A stretch of 9,662 nt of DNA from the NCBI GenBank assembly GCA_002385265.1, contig DGDD01000005.1, positions 1-9,662 of the forward strand, written 5' to 3'. Source of the stretch: Chitinophagaceae bacterium UBA3961. GTDB lineage: Bacteria; Bacteroidota; Bacteroidia; Chitinophagales; Chitinophagaceae. The notes beneath the pieces are model-generated. The model saw only the letters and a program-made list of their open reading frames with translations. It was not told where the DNA came from and did not search any database. A program made the position numbers and the translations under genes. Positions 1 to 8,563 of the stretch are shown piece by piece (within the stretch, counting starts at the first letter, position 1; the number at the start of each line of letters is the position of its first letter).

Positions 1-1
1 C

Positions 2-1333
2 ACTTGGTGGCAACATGTTAAAGAAGCAATTCAAAAAGCACATCATATTGGTGGATACAATCCACTCGACATAAATGCCATCGGAATCTCATATCAAATG
101 CATGGATTGGTAATTGTGGATGAAGAAGGAACGGTTATTAGGGATAGCATCATTTGGTGCGACAGTAGAGCGGTTCCTTTTGGTGAAAGTGCCGCCCAAA
201 AAATAGGTATACAACATTCACTTGAGAATTTACTCAACACTCCGGGTAATTTCACTGCTGCGAAGTTAGCTTGGGTAAAAGCCAATGAACCTGAGAATTT
301 CAAAAAGGTTGCAAAGGTGATGCTCCCCGGTGATTTCATCGCTTATCGACTCACCGGCGAGATTACCACCACAGCGTCTGCCTTGAGCGAAGGTATCTTT
401 TGGGATTTCAAAACGAATACACTTTCTAACGATGTTTTAAATGCATTTGGTTTTGAAGCGTCTATCATCCCACAAATAAAAGATGTATTTACGGAACACG
501 GATTTGTTACTAATGCAATAGCAGCTGAATTAAAGTTAAGAGCAGGAATACCGGTTACTTACAAAGCAGGCGATCAACCCAATAATGCCTTTTCTTTACA
601 AGTTTTGAATCCCGGCGAATTAGCCACTACCGCAGGAACAAGCGGGGTAGTGTACGGTGTAAGTGATCAAATATCATATGATCCCAAAAGCAGAGTGAAC
701 TGCTTTGCACATGTAAATCATACCAATGCTTTACAGAGAATTGGAGTGCTTCTTTGTGTGAATGGAACAGGAATATTAAACAGCTGGCTTCGATCTCAAA
801 TGTTCGGAAACTTAGCATACAATGATATCAATGCGCTAGCCCAAAACGTTCAACCCGGCTCAGAAGGATTACAGTTGTTTCCATTTGGAAATGGTGCCGA
901 GCGAATTTTAGAGAACCGGGCAGTAGGGGCCTGTGTTGCAAATTGGGATTTCAACCGACACAAACAAGCTCATTTTGCACGAGCCGCTCAAGAGGGAATC
1001 GTTTTCGCTTTGCAATATGGGATGGAAATTATGAAAGATATGGGCATAGCCGTAAACAAAGTTAAAGCCGGCAAAGCTAACATGTTTCTAAGCCCGGTGT
1101 TTAAAGAGATTTTTGCTAATACATCGGGTGCGGTTATAGAATTGTACAATACCGATGGCTCTGTGGGAGCTGCACGGGCAGCGGGTTTGGGCTTAAAGTT
1201 ATTCGCCAATGAAAAAGAATGTTTCAAAGGAATGGAACTACTGGAAGAAATTACACCGAGCAAATCACTAAATCAGCAATACCAAGAAATCTATCAAAAC
1301 TGGAAATCAGCATTAATTAAACAACTTCATTAA
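2..1333 (+). CDS. xylB: Xylulokinase (FGGY carbohydrate kinase), 5'-truncated by window edge
   Basis: ATP-dependent phosphorylation of D-xylulose to xylulose 5-phosphate in the cytoplasm. The frame is open from base 2, and 32 codons precede the first in-window ATG (98) and read as typical FGGY sequence, so ATG 98 is internal. The 443 visible residues plus about 50-65 missing ones, including the N-terminal DxGSxxxK-type nucleotide-binding loop, would match the usual ~490-500. Visible signatures are AIGISYQMHGLV (about residues 26-37 of the fragment), the AGDQPNNAF segment whose Asp (fragment residue 191) matches the family's catalytic base, TAGTSGVVYG just after it, and a Gly/Ala-rich C-terminal GSVGAARAAGLGL segment. 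FGGY kinases differ in sugar specificity and sequence alone does not settle it. The assignment rests mainly on xylA lying 18 bp downstream. The AGDQPNNAF form differs from the GGGDNA form of proteobacterial XylB, which I recall as common in Bacteroidota homologues. Confidence 0.87.
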   Translation, partial: TWWQHVKEAIQKAHHIGGYNPLDINAIGISYQMHGLVIVDEEGTVIRDSIIWCDSRAVPFGESAAQKIGIQHSLENLLNTPGNFTAAKLAWVKANEPENFKKVAKVMLPGDFIAYRLTGEITTTASALSEGIFWDFKTNTLSNDVLNAFGFEASIIPQIKDVFTEHGFVTNAIAAELKLRAGIPVTYKAGDQPNNAFSLQVLNPGELATTAGTSGVVYGVSDQISYDPKSRVNCFAHVNHTNALQRIGVLLCVNGTGILNSWLRSQMFGNLAYNDINALAQNVQPGSEGLQLFPFGNGAERILENRAVGACVANWDFNRHKQAHFARAAQEGIVFALQYGMEIMKDMGIAVNKVKAGKANMFLSPVFKEIFANTSGAVIELYNTDGSVGAARAAGLGLKLFANEKECFKGMELLEEITPSKSLNQQYQEIYQNWKSALIKQLH

Positions 1334-1351
1334 TTTATAAACCTAAAGTAT

Positions 1352-2680
1352 ATGAGTATCACACTTGGCAACAAAGAGTTTTTTCCCGGTATCGGAAAAA
1401 TCAACTATGAAGGACCTAATAGTGACAATCCAATGGCCTTTAAATGGTACGATGAAAATCGCACCATTGCCGGCAAATCAATGAAAGAATACTTACGTTA
1501 CGCTGTTTGCTACTGGCATACCTTCTGCAATACAGGTGGTGATCCATTCGGACCCGGTACTAAACATTTTGCATGGGATGCGTCTTCGGATCCTATGCAA
1601 AGAGCATTTGATAAAATGGATGCAGCATTCGAATTCTTTACAAAACTGGGTGTGCCGTATTACTGCTTTCATGATGTTGACTTGGTGGACGAAGGAAATA
1701 CGATTGCTCAATATGAATCGCGTATGCAACAAATTGTTGCCTATGCAAAAGAAAAACAAGCGGCTAGTGGTGTGAAACTTTTGTGGGGTACCGCCAATGT
1801 ATTTTCGAATCCTCGCTACATGAATGGGGCTTCTACCAATCCAGACTTTAACGTGGTTGCTTACGCAGGTACTCAAGTGAAAAATTCCATCGATGCAACC
1901 ATTGCATTGAACGGTGAGAATTATGTTTTTTGGGGTGGAAGAGAAGGATACATGACGCTGCTTAATACAAATATGAAAAGAGAAATTGATCACCTAGGTC
2001 AATTTTTAACAATGGCTCGTGATTACGCAAGAAGTCAAGGTTTTAAAGGTGTATTCTTTATTGAACCCAAGCCTTGCGAACCTACCAAACATCAGTACGA
2101 TTACGATGCAGCTACCGTAGTAGGATTTTTGCGTCAATATGGGTTAGATAAAGACTTCAAGTTAAACATCGAAGTAAACCACGCTACGCTCGCCGGACAT
2201 ACTTTCCAGCACGAACTACAAGTGGCTGCAGACGCGGGTATGTTGGGTAGTATCGATGCCAATCGCGGCGATGCTCAAAATGGATGGGATACCGATCAAT
2301 TCCCCATGAACTTGAACGAGTTAACTGAAACCATGTTGATTATTCTCGAAGCAGGTGGTTTCGCCGGAGGTGGTGTAAACTTTGACGCTAAAACCAGAAG
2401 AAACTCAACTGATCTCGAAGACATTTTCCTCGCTCACATCGGTGGAATGGATGCATTTGCCCGTGCAGCTATCATTGCAGAAAATATCTTGAATCATTCG
2501 CCTTACAAAAAGTTCAGAACGGAGCGATATGCTTCATTTGATTCAGGCGCCGGAAAAGATTTCGAAGAAGGAAAATTAAAACTTGAAGACCTCCGCAAAC
2601 TCGCCATTGATTTGGGAGAACCCAAAGCGCGCAGCGGTAAACAAGAATGGTTGGAAAACATCATCAATCAATATATTTAG
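1352..2680 (+). CDS. xylA: Xylose isomerase, class II
   Basis: Interconverts D-xylose and D-xylulose, a cytoplasmic metal-dependent TIM-barrel enzyme that is usually a tetramer. The 442 residues match the class II length (about 440). Catalytic and metal-site motifs are all present: FHDVD with His107 and Asp110, the VFWGGREGY segment, FFIEPKP with Glu238 and Lys240, [12 protein letters not shown] with Glu274 and His277, SIDANRGD with Asp302 and Asp307, NGWDTDQFP with Asp313 and Asp315, and GGVNFDAK with Asp345. Their order and spacing match E. coli XylA with an offset of about six residues. The class II N-terminal extension beginning [14 protein letters not shown] is present, which supports ATG 1352. 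No Shine-Dalgarno sequence is seen, only an A-rich leader. It lies 18 bp after xylB, so the two are probably co-transcribed, and a terminator follows the stop. Nothing looks damaged. Confidence 0.97.
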   Translation: MSITLGNKEFFPGIGKINYEGPNSDNPMAFKWYDENRTIAGKSMKEYLRYAVCYWHTFCNTGGDPFGPGTKHFAWDASSDPMQRAFDKMDAAFEFFTKLGVPYYCFHDVDLVDEGNTIAQYESRMQQIVAYAKEKQAASGVKLLWGTANVFSNPRYMNGASTNPDFNVVAYAGTQVKNSIDATIALNGENYVFWGGREGYMTLLNTNMKREIDHLGQFLTMARDYARSQGFKGVFFIEPKPCEPTKHQYDYDAATVVGFLRQYGLDKDFKLNIEVNHATLAGHTFQHELQVAADAGMLGSIDANRGDAQNGWDTDQFPMNLNELTETMLIILEAGGFAGGGVNFDAKTRRNSTDLEDIFLAHIGGMDAFARAAIIAENILNHSPYKKFRTERYASFDSGAGKDFEEGKLKLEDLRKLAIDLGEPKARSGKQEWLENIINQYI

Positions 2681-2696
2681 AAATTGATTTGAATTT

Positions 2697-2739
2697 AAAA
2701 AAGGCCTGGGATAAATTATTTATCCGGGCCTTTTTGTTT
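2697..2739 (+). terminator. Rho-independent terminator after xylA, possibly bidirectional
   Basis: GGCCTGGGATAAA (2703-2715) pairs with TTTATCCGGGCC (2719-2730) around a TTA loop, with one T-G wobble and one bulged G. It is followed by TTTTT and preceded by an A-run, so it could also work on the minus strand. It lies 17 bp past the xylA stop and closes the xylB-xylA unit. Confidence 0.85.
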
Positions 2740-2751
2740 GCCCATCCATCG

Positions 2752-2759
2752 TATCTTCG
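2752..2759 (+). promoter_or_regulatory. Candidate Bacteroidota -7 element for the amidohydrolase gene
   Basis: TATCTTCG matches the Bacteroidota -7 consensus TAnnTTTG at all but one fixed position and ends 15 bp before ATG 2775. A TTTG is present upstream at 2733-2736, but its spacing of 15 bp is shorter than the usual 19-20, so the -33 partner is doubtful. It follows directly on the xylA terminator, as expected for a new transcription unit. Confidence 0.4.
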
Positions 2760-2774
2760 AACAAACTATTGCGC

Positions 2775-4487
2775 ATGAGAAAGATTCTATTGACCCTGTC
2801 AATACTTACACTTCTAACTACTCAGGCTTGCAAAGAGCCTCAAACAACTGAATCCGTTGATACCATCATTTTCAACGGAGCATTCTATACCGCTGATTCA
2901 ATTCAGAAAAATGTTACAGCTGTAGCCATCAAAGATGGCAAAATTGTGGCCCTAGGCTCAACTGAAGACATCCAAAAGATGGCATCAGAAAAAACCGAGA
3001 AAATAGATGCCAAAGGTAATTTCGTTATGCCGGGAATTATAGAAGGACATGGTCATATCCATGGACTTGGCAGTTCTTTGGTTTCTCTCAATTTAATGGA
3101 AGCAAAATCTTGGGACGAAATTGTAGCAATGGTGGCCGAAGCTGCAAAAAAGGCAAAGCCGGGTGACTGGATCATTGGACGCGGTTGGCACCAAGAAAAA
3201 TGGAATACGGCGCCACAACCTAACCATATGGGCTATCCCTATCATGAAAGCTTGGATGCTGTTTCGCCCAATAATCCGGTTTTTTTGAGTCATGCTAGTG
3301 GCCACAGTTGCTATGTGAATGCTAAAGCACTAGAACTTTCAGGTATTACTGATGCTACCGCCAATCCTTCCGGTGGCGATATTGTAAAAGATGGTAAAAA
3401 GAAGATTGTGGGTGTGTTGGAAGAAACAGCACAACGACTCATTTACCAAGCTTACGAAACTTGGGAAAACCAACGCTCTGAAGCAGAAAGAAATGCTTCT
3501 TGGGCCAAGATGTTCGATTTGGCCGAGGGTGAATGTTTGAAAAACGGGATCACGAGTTTTCACGATGCCGGATCTAATTTTCAGCAAGTTGCTTGGATGA
3601 AAGCATTGGCCGATTCTGGTAAATTGAAAGTAAGACATTGGGTGATGGTTCGCGAAGGGTATACCAATTTAAAAACAAACAAAGAGGCTTTTAAAATCAA
3701 AGATGCCGGAAATGGCAAACTAACGGTACAAGCAGTGAAAGTGTCTCTAGATGGTGCCCTCGGTTCTTATGGTGCTTGGTTGTTAGAACCTTATTCTGAT
3801 AGAAAAGGCTGGGTAGGCTTGAATACCTTCAATATCGATTCATTAAAGGCAATTGCCGCTTTCTGCTGGGAAAATAAACTTCAATTATGCGTTCATGCAA
3901 TTGGTGACAAAGCCAACCGTGAAACCATTAATATTTTTGCAGAGCAAATTCAAAAGCAACCCTCTTCTGATCATCGCTGGAGAGTTGAACATGCGCAGCA
4001 CGTAAACCCATCTGAAATTCCTAGATTCAAACAATGGAATGTGATCGCTTCAATGCAAAGCATCCATTGCACCAGTGATGCACCCTTCGTTGAAAAAAGA
4101 CTCGGAAAAGAACGTGCTGCCAATGGTGCATATATGTGGAAGGCCTTCCTGAATGCAGGCGTAGTGGTAACCAATGGAACCGATGTGCCGGTTGAAAAAA
4201 TTGACCCATTCGCTTGTATCTATGCCGCAGTTACAAGAAAACAGAAAAATGGAGAAGCTTTTTATCCTGAACAAAAAATGACGAGAGAAGAAGCGTTGTA
4301 TTCATACACCATGGCCAATGCCTATTCTTCTTTTCAAGATAAAGAGAAAGGCAGTCTCTCAGTTGGAAAGTATGCCGACATAGTTATATTAGATAAAAAC
4401 CTATTGACCTGTGATGAAGAAGCAATCAAATCAACCAAAGTGATCAAAACAATTGTGGGGGGTAAAACGCTTTATTCTAATCAATAA
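2775..4487 (+). CDS. Amidohydrolase family 3 (YtcJ-like) lipoprotein
   Basis: A 570-residue metal-dependent hydrolase of the amidohydrolase superfamily; its substrate (an amide, carbamate or cyclic ureide in known relatives) cannot be told from sequence. The N-terminus MRKILLTLSILTLLTTQAC has a short basic n-region, a hydrophobic stretch and a loose lipobox with Cys19, so it is probably exported and lipid-anchored rather than cytoplasmic. The mature part follows family 3 layout: a small beta domain, PGIIEGHGHIHG with the HxH pair His92/His94, a conserved Lys322 in VKVSLDGALGS, His374 in HAIGDKANR, His406 in RVEHAQH, SMQSIHCTSD, and Asp470 in NGTDVPVE as the barrel-end metal/catalytic Asp. An in-frame TTG at 2769 adds only Met-Arg; ATG 2775 is preferred because the signal then starts in the usual way. 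It stands alone between two terminators. Lys-Glu after the lipid Cys might favour surface export, but this is weak. Confidence 0.88.
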   Translation: MRKILLTLSILTLLTTQACKEPQTTESVDTIIFNGAFYTADSIQKNVTAVAIKDGKIVALGSTEDIQKMASEKTEKIDAKGNFVMPGIIEGHGHIHGLGSSLVSLNLMEAKSWDEIVAMVAEAAKKAKPGDWIIGRGWHQEKWNTAPQPNHMGYPYHESLDAVSPNNPVFLSHASGHSCYVNAKALELSGITDATANPSGGDIVKDGKKKIVGVLEETAQRLIYQAYETWENQRSEAERNASWAKMFDLAEGECLKNGITSFHDAGSNFQQVAWMKALADSGKLKVRHWVMVREGYTNLKTNKEAFKIKDAGNGKLTVQAVKVSLDGALGSYGAWLLEPYSDRKGWVGLNTFNIDSLKAIAAFCWENKLQLCVHAIGDKANRETINIFAEQIQKQPSSDHRWRVEHAQHVNPSEIPRFKQWNVIASMQSIHCTSDAPFVEKRLGKERAANGAYMWKAFLNAGVVVTNGTDVPVEKIDPFACIYAAVTRKQKNGEAFYPEQKMTREEALYSYTMANAYSSFQDKEKGSLSVGKYADIVILDKNLLTCDEEAIKSTKVIKTIVGGKTLYSNQ

Positions 4488-4501
4488 GAACAAACTACAA
4501 T

Positions 4502-4536
4502 AAAAAAGGGCCAAAGCTGTGCTTAGGCCCTTTTTT
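4502..4536. terminator. Bidirectional terminator between convergent genes
   Basis: AAAAAAGGGCC (4502-4512) plus AAGC pairs with GCTT plus GGCCCTTTTTT (4526-4536) across a TGT loop, with a single A-A mismatch. The A-run on one side and T-run on the other make it an intrinsic terminator on both strands. It sits 14 bp after the amidohydrolase stop and 2 bp beyond the stop of the minus-strand hydrolase, so it serves both. Confidence 0.88.
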
Positions 4537-4538
4537 GT

Positions 4539-5585
4539 TTATTGACTGTCCAAAATGCCTTCAACCCTCGATTGAAAGTCATCCATTATTTGTCGTCTTT
4601 GGCTGGCTTGAAGATTTTTTACAAAAACAATTGCGGCGTAATTTCTTTTTCTATCGATATAAGGCCAAGTTCCAAATAAACCGGGACAAGCAACTACAAT
4701 ACCGTTGCCATTTTCATCCTGATCGAGAATCCAAGCACCAAACCCATAAAGGGCGTTTCCTGCTGCGGGTGGCGCATATTTTACGGGGAAACCGGCCGTC
4801 TGTACTTTCAGCATCATTTCAACAGACTCCGGACTCAATACTTTCTTCCCTTCAAATGTTCCTTTATTCAACAGCATTTGTAAGAAATTCATATAATCAA
4901 GTGCAGTAGATTTAGCCCCTCCACTTGGGTTGGGAGCACCACCATTGTCATTGGTGAAATTCGTTGAACGCATTTTCAGCGGTCTCAATATTTTTTCCTG
5001 AACCAACCGATCAAATGATTTCTTTGTAACTATTTCACAAACACGCGCTGCAATATTCAATCCAACGCCGCCATAAAAAAATTCTACTCCCGGGTTGTTC
5101 GAAATTTCTTTTGCTGCTATTGCGTTTACCTCTTCTTCCAAATTTTGATAATTCGATCGCTCTACGATCTTCTTAATTAATTTGCTTTCCCTTTCAATTC
5201 CGGTTGTGTGTGTAAGGCAATGTCGGATGGTGACATAGCTTTTCATATACTTGTTAAAGATGGGAATATAGTTCGCCACGGGGTCATCAAGGTGTATTTT
5301 CCCTTCATCTACTAACGTCATCACCATTGCTGCTGTCAACCATTTGCTGCAACTGGCAATGGGTGCCTGTGTTTTTACATTAAACTCCCCAACTTCTTTT
5401 TGATACAGCACTTTCCCATTTTTCATGATAATACTCACCGCATCGCCACCAAGATCTTTCTGGTATTTTTTAAAAAATGCATCCAATGAACTGAAATCTT
5501 GCTGCGCCTCCGATTTCTGTAATATCAGCAGGAAAAACCCAATTAGTATGACGGAAATGCAGTGTTTTCTCGATTTTAGTGACAT
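4539..5585 (-). CDS. Exported serine hydrolase, beta-lactamase/esterase (PF00144-like) family
   Basis: A 348-residue serine hydrolase of the class C beta-lactamase/DD-peptidase/esterase fold, probably periplasmic. Residues 1-27 form a Sec signal peptide (basic start, hydrophobic core VILIGFFLLIL, likely cut after SEA before QQDF). The SxxK nucleophile motif is Ser78-Cys-Ser-Lys81 in ASCSKW, and LTHTTG (124-129) is the usual structural motif that follows. The second catalytic motif is Tyr171-Gly-Gly rather than Tyr-x-Asn, and the third region reads PGLFGTWPYID in place of HxG or KTG. Such changes are more typical of esterases and uncharacterised paralogues than of true beta-lactamases, so I make no resistance claim. 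The start ATG at 5583-5585 gives a well-formed signal peptide. It is a single-gene unit, transcribed divergently from clpB with 155 bp between starts and convergently with the amidohydrolase gene. Confidence 0.88.
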   Translation of the reverse strand: MSLKSRKHCISVILIGFFLLILQKSEAQQDFSSLDAFFKKYQKDLGGDAVSIIMKNGKVLYQKEVGEFNVKTQAPIASCSKWLTAAMVMTLVDEGKIHLDDPVANYIPIFNKYMKSYVTIRHCLTHTTGIERESKLIKKIVERSNYQNLEEEVNAIAAKEISNNPGVEFFYGGVGLNIAARVCEIVTKKSFDRLVQEKILRPLKMRSTNFTNDNGGAPNPSGGAKSTALDYMNFLQMLLNKGTFEGKKVLSPESVEMMLKVQTAGFPVKYAPPAAGNALYGFGAWILDQDENGNGIVVACPGLFGTWPYIDRKRNYAAIVFVKNLQASQRRQIMDDFQSRVEGILDSQ

Positions 5586-5628
5586 AAATTCTTGATTTTT
5601 AGCTTGGATTGCAATTTGTTGCTTTCTA

Positions 5629-5636
5629 TAAACATA
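5629..5636 (-). promoter_or_regulatory. Possible -7 element for the minus-strand serine hydrolase
   Basis: Read on the minus strand the bases are TATGTTTA, matching TAnnTTTG except at the last position, 43 bp before the start codon. No -33 TTG is seen at the right distance. In a region this AT-rich such a match may be chance. Confidence 0.2.
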
Positions 5637-5740
5637 CGATCAAAAGAGCAAGAACGTAAGTAGTACCTCTTAAAAAAAGATGAAATTTTACTAATTACAG
5701 TTGGCTCAGGGTCTCAAACAACAATTAAAATCTTATTTAT

Positions 5741-8359
5741 ATGAATCTAGGAAACTTTACCATCAAAGCAGCAGAGGCAATTCAACAAGCCCAGCAACTG
5801 GCTTTCAATGGCAAAAATCCAACCATTGAAGTGGAACACATATTGCAAGCCCTTCTGGAACAAGAAGAATCACCGGTAAGCTACCTGTTGAAGAAGAATA
5901 ATGTAACGATAAACTTATTAGAGAGTAGGTTAGAAGAAGCCATCAAGAAGCTTCCCACTACATCAGCAGAACCTGCGCAGCAAATTTCAAGAGAAGGAAA
6001 CAGCGTGGTGCTCAGGGCAGGTGCGGCGCTTAAGTCGTTCGGCGACGAGTTTGTAACACCTGAGCTCTTGCTTTTGGCAGTACTTCAGGGCTCTGATGCC
6101 TCCAGTAAACTTTTAAAAGATGCCGGACTCACTGAAAAAGGATTGATTGCCGCTATCAAAGATTTAAGAAAAGGTGAAAATGTAACTTCTCAAACGCAGT
6201 CACAAGAATTCAATGCTTTGAACAAGTACGCTAAAAACCTGAATGATTTGGCAAGGCAAGGAAAATTGGATCCGGTAATTGGTCGCGATGAAGAAATCAG
6301 AAGGACTTTACATATCCTTTCTCGTCGTTCAAAAAACAACCCAATTTTAGTGGGTGAGCCCGGCGTTGGTAAAACTGCCATCGCAGAAGGCATTGCACAT
6401 CGAATTGTTAATGGCGACGTGCCCGATACATTAAAAAATAAGACCATTTATGCGCTTGACATGGGGCAATTAATTGCCGGTGCCAAATACAAAGGAGAAT
6501 TTGAAGAGCGATTGAAAGCGGTAGTGAAAGAAGTTAGTAATAGCGATGGTAGTATCATCTTATTTATTGATGAAATTCATACGCTCGTAGGTGCAGGAGG
6601 CGGTGAAGGAGCCATGGACGCTGCAAACATCTTGAAGCCGGCGTTGGCGAGAGGTGAACTCCGTGCGGTAGGTGCTACTACTTTGAATGAATACCAAAAA
6701 TATTTTGAAAAAGACAAGGCCTTGGAACGTCGTTTTCAAAAAGTAATGATCGATGAACCAACTGTAGAAGACGCTATTTCAATTTTGCGTGGTTTAAAAG
6801 ATCGCTATGAAACTCATCACCATGTACGTATTAAAGACGAGGCCATTATTGCAGCGGTTGAATTGTCGCAACGATATATTACCGATCGTTTTTTGCCTGA
6901 CAAGGCCATTGATCTAATTGATGAAAGTGCGGCTAAGCTACGCTTAGAAATGAATAGTATGCCGGAAGAACTGGATTCTTTAGAGCGTCAAATTCGTCAA
7001 CTCGAAATTGAACGCGAAGCAATTAAACGTGAAAACGATGAGGCTAAGCTAAAAGAACTGAATACCGAAATCGCCAACCTTTCTGTATTACGTGATACAT
7101 TGAAAGCAAAATGGAAAGGGGAGAAGGAATTGGTTGAAAAAATACAACAGGCCAAAGCTTCTATTGAACAATTTAAAACCGCGGCTGAGCAAGCAGAAAG
7201 AAACGGGGAATATGGAAAGGTGGCTGAAATCCGCTATGGCAAAATAAAAGAACAAGAAGCCATTATTGAAAACCTGAATCAGCAATTGGCACAGTCTACC
7301 GAAAAAAGACTATTGAAAGAAGAAGTTGATGCAGAAGATATCGCCGAAAGTATTGCAAAAGCTACAGGTATACCTGTTTCTAAAATGATGCAAAGCGATC
7401 GTGAAAAATTACTTCATTTGGAAGAGCATTTGCAAAAGCGAGTGGTAGGTCAAGAGGAAGCAATTGAAGCCGTTGCGGATGCCATTCGTAGAAGCCGTGC
7501 CGGTTTGCAAGATCCCAAAAAACCTATCGGTTCCTTTATATTTCTTGGAACAACAGGCGTTGGTAAAACTGAATTGGCAAAAGCGCTGGCAGAGTTTCTA
7601 TTCGACGATGAATCGATGATGACACGAATTGATATGAGTGAATATCAAGAAAAGCATACGGTATCGCGTTTGGTTGGTGCACCTCCGGGTTATGTTGGAT
7701 ATGATGAAGGCGGACAGCTAACTGAAGCAGTAAGAAGAAAACCATATAGTGTAGTATTGCTCGACGAAATTGAAAAAGCTCACCCCGATGTTTGGAATGT
7801 ACTCCTGCAAGTTCTTGATGACGGCCGATTGACGGATAACAAAGGACGTGTGGTGAATTTCAAAAATACAATCATCATTATGACTAGCAATCTCGGCAGT
7901 CATCTCATTATGGAGGCATTTGAAAATGTTAATGAGAAGAACGTGGATGTAGCAACGGAAAAAGCAAAAGTAGAAGTGATGAACCTTCTCAAAGATACCA
8001 TCCGACCTGAGTTCTTGAATCGTGTGGATGAGATCATTCTGTTTCATCCGCTACTAAAAAAACAGATTGCCGGCATTGTAAATATTCAATTGAACCACTT
8101 GAAGAAGTTGGTAGCCGAGAATGGAATTCAACTCGATTTCAGTGAATATGCTTTAGCGTATTTGGCAGAGCAAGGTTACGATCCTCAGTTCGGAGCACGA
8201 CCTTTAAAGCGATTGATTCAAAAACTGATTGTGAATGAACTGAGTAAAAAGATACTGAGTGGCAGTGTCGATAAACAGAAGCCTGTTTTAGTCGATGTTT
8301 TCGATGGAACCGTCGTTTTTAGAAACGAAAGCCCCGAACAGCTAAAATTGAGTAATTAA
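5741..8359 (+). CDS. clpB: ATP-dependent disaggregase ClpB (Hsp100)
   Basis: Hexameric cytoplasmic AAA+ chaperone that threads proteins out of aggregates together with DnaK. All domains are intact across 872 residues (E. coli about 857). The N-terminal Clp repeat domain spans about 1-150. NBD1 has Walker A GEPGVGKT (205-212), pore-loop Tyr250 in [10 protein letters not shown], Walker B LFIDEIH (Asp277/Glu278) and arginine-finger pair Arg330/Arg331. The middle coiled coil at about 410-525 includes AEIRYGKI, and its full length separates ClpB from ClpA and ClpC. NBD2 has Walker A GTTGVGKT (603-610), pore-loop Tyr651 in GYVGYDEGG, Walker B Asp675/Glu676 and sensor-2 Arg820 in FGARPLKR. There is no IGF/IGL-type ClpP-docking loop, as expected. 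The start is set by [18 protein letters not shown], which aligns with the family N-terminus. No CIRCE element is seen upstream. It is apparently monocistronic, and no GC-rich terminator follows. Confidence 0.98.
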   Translation: MNLGNFTIKAAEAIQQAQQLAFNGKNPTIEVEHILQALLEQEESPVSYLLKKNNVTINLLESRLEEAIKKLPTTSAEPAQQISREGNSVVLRAGAALKSFGDEFVTPELLLLAVLQGSDASSKLLKDAGLTEKGLIAAIKDLRKGENVTSQTQSQEFNALNKYAKNLNDLARQGKLDPVIGRDEEIRRTLHILSRRSKNNPILVGEPGVGKTAIAEGIAHRIVNGDVPDTLKNKTIYALDMGQLIAGAKYKGEFEERLKAVVKEVSNSDGSIILFIDEIHTLVGAGGGEGAMDAANILKPALARGELRAVGATTLNEYQKYFEKDKALERRFQKVMIDEPTVEDAISILRGLKDRYETHHHVRIKDEAIIAAVELSQRYITDRFLPDKAIDLIDESAAKLRLEMNSMPEELDSLERQIRQLEIEREAIKRENDEAKLKELNTEIANLSVLRDTLKAKWKGEKELVEKIQQAKASIEQFKTAAEQAERNGEYGKVAEIRYGKIKEQEAIIENLNQQLAQSTEKRLLKEEVDAEDIAESIAKATGIPVSKMMQSDREKLLHLEEHLQKRVVGQEEAIEAVADAIRRSRAGLQDPKKPIGSFIFLGTTGVGKTELAKALAEFLFDDESMMTRIDMSEYQEKHTVSRLVGAPPGYVGYDEGGQLTEAVRRKPYSVVLLDEIEKAHPDVWNVLLQVLDDGRLTDNKGRVVNFKNTIIIMTSNLGSHLIMEAFENVNEKNVDVATEKAKVEVMNLLKDTIRPEFLNRVDEIILFHPLLKKQIAGIVNIQLNHLKKLVAENGIQLDFSEYALAYLAEQGYDPQFGARPLKRLIQKLIVNELSKKILSGSVDKQKPVLVDVFDGTVVFRNESPEQLKLSN

Positions 8360-8360
8360 C

Positions 8361-8407
8361 AATATATATATTTAAATATATAATTATTAAATATTAATTA
8401 TTAATTA
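8361..8407. repeat. 47-bp pure A/T tract with an 18-bp palindrome and a 10-bp direct repeat
   Basis: There is no G or C for 47 bases, beginning two bases after the clpB stop. Bases 8365-8382 are a perfect palindrome (TATATAT-TTAA-ATATATA). TAATTATTAA occurs twice, at 8381-8390 and 8395-8404. It may be a bent or easily melted DNA segment or a weak transcript end; a run of seven T follows at 8425-8431 but without a GC stem. Confidence 0.75.
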
Positions 8408-8442
8408 CTTACATGATTTAACGGTTTTTTTACCCAGAGATA

Positions 8443-8473
8443 TTGCCACGGGAATCAAATTCCCCTACCTTTC
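8443..8473 (+). promoter_or_regulatory. Candidate Bacteroidota promoter of the DsbA-like gene
   Basis: TTG at 8443-8445 lies 20 bp before TACCTTTC (8466-8473), close to the Bacteroidota arrangement of a -33 TTTG and a -7 TAnnTTTG; the last base of the -7 box is C instead of G. Transcription would begin near 8480 and give a leader of roughly 85 nt before ATG 8564. Confidence 0.45.
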
Positions 8474-8492
8474 GCCCTCAAATTTGATCCGT
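8448..8492. promoter_or_regulatory. Inverted repeat flanking the -7 box: possible operator or RNA hairpin
   Basis: ACGG (8448-8451) and ATCAAATT (8454-8461) pair with AATTTGAT (8481-8488) and CCGT (8489-8492): 12 base pairs with a two-base bulge and a 19-base loop. A smaller competing hairpin, GGGAAT-CAA-ATTCCC, occupies 8450-8464. Neither is followed by a T-run on either strand, so these are not terminators. The candidate -7 box lies in the spacer between the arms, which would suit a repressor site. Function is unproven. Confidence 0.35.
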
Positions 8493-8563
8493 TACCCGTC
8501 AACAAAACTGTGGAACTGATGTTATAGAGTACAGGGTTTTGTTAAACAATAAACTCAAAAGTT

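Noticed and set aside
98..100. ATG 98 as the start of the kinase gene
   Set aside because: The frame stays open to base 2 and the upstream codons encode conserved FGGY kinase sequence, so the gene starts before the window.
1493..1993. 166-codon minus-strand open frame inside xylA
   Set aside because: It lies wholly opposite highly conserved xylA sequence, and the translation (Cys-, His- and Ile-rich) shows no domain; it is a shadow.
2769..2771. TTG as the start codon of the amidohydrolase
   Set aside because: ATG two codons downstream gives a normal lipoprotein signal; the TTG adds only Met-Arg.
4535..4909. 124-codon plus-strand open frame opposite the serine hydrolase gene
   Set aside because: It is antisense to a gene with clear catalytic motifs and a signal peptide, its translation resembles no family, and its start overlaps the terminator region.
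5586..5740. CIRCE or other heat-shock operator in the clpB upstream region
   Set aside because: No TTAGCACTC-N9-GAGTGCTAA-like repeat is present, and I found no convincing -33/-7 pair for clpB either.
8450..8464. GGGAAT-CAA-ATTCCC hairpin as the clpB terminator
   Set aside because: No T-run follows it; the seven-T run at 8425-8431 lies upstream of the hairpin, the wrong side for the plus strand.
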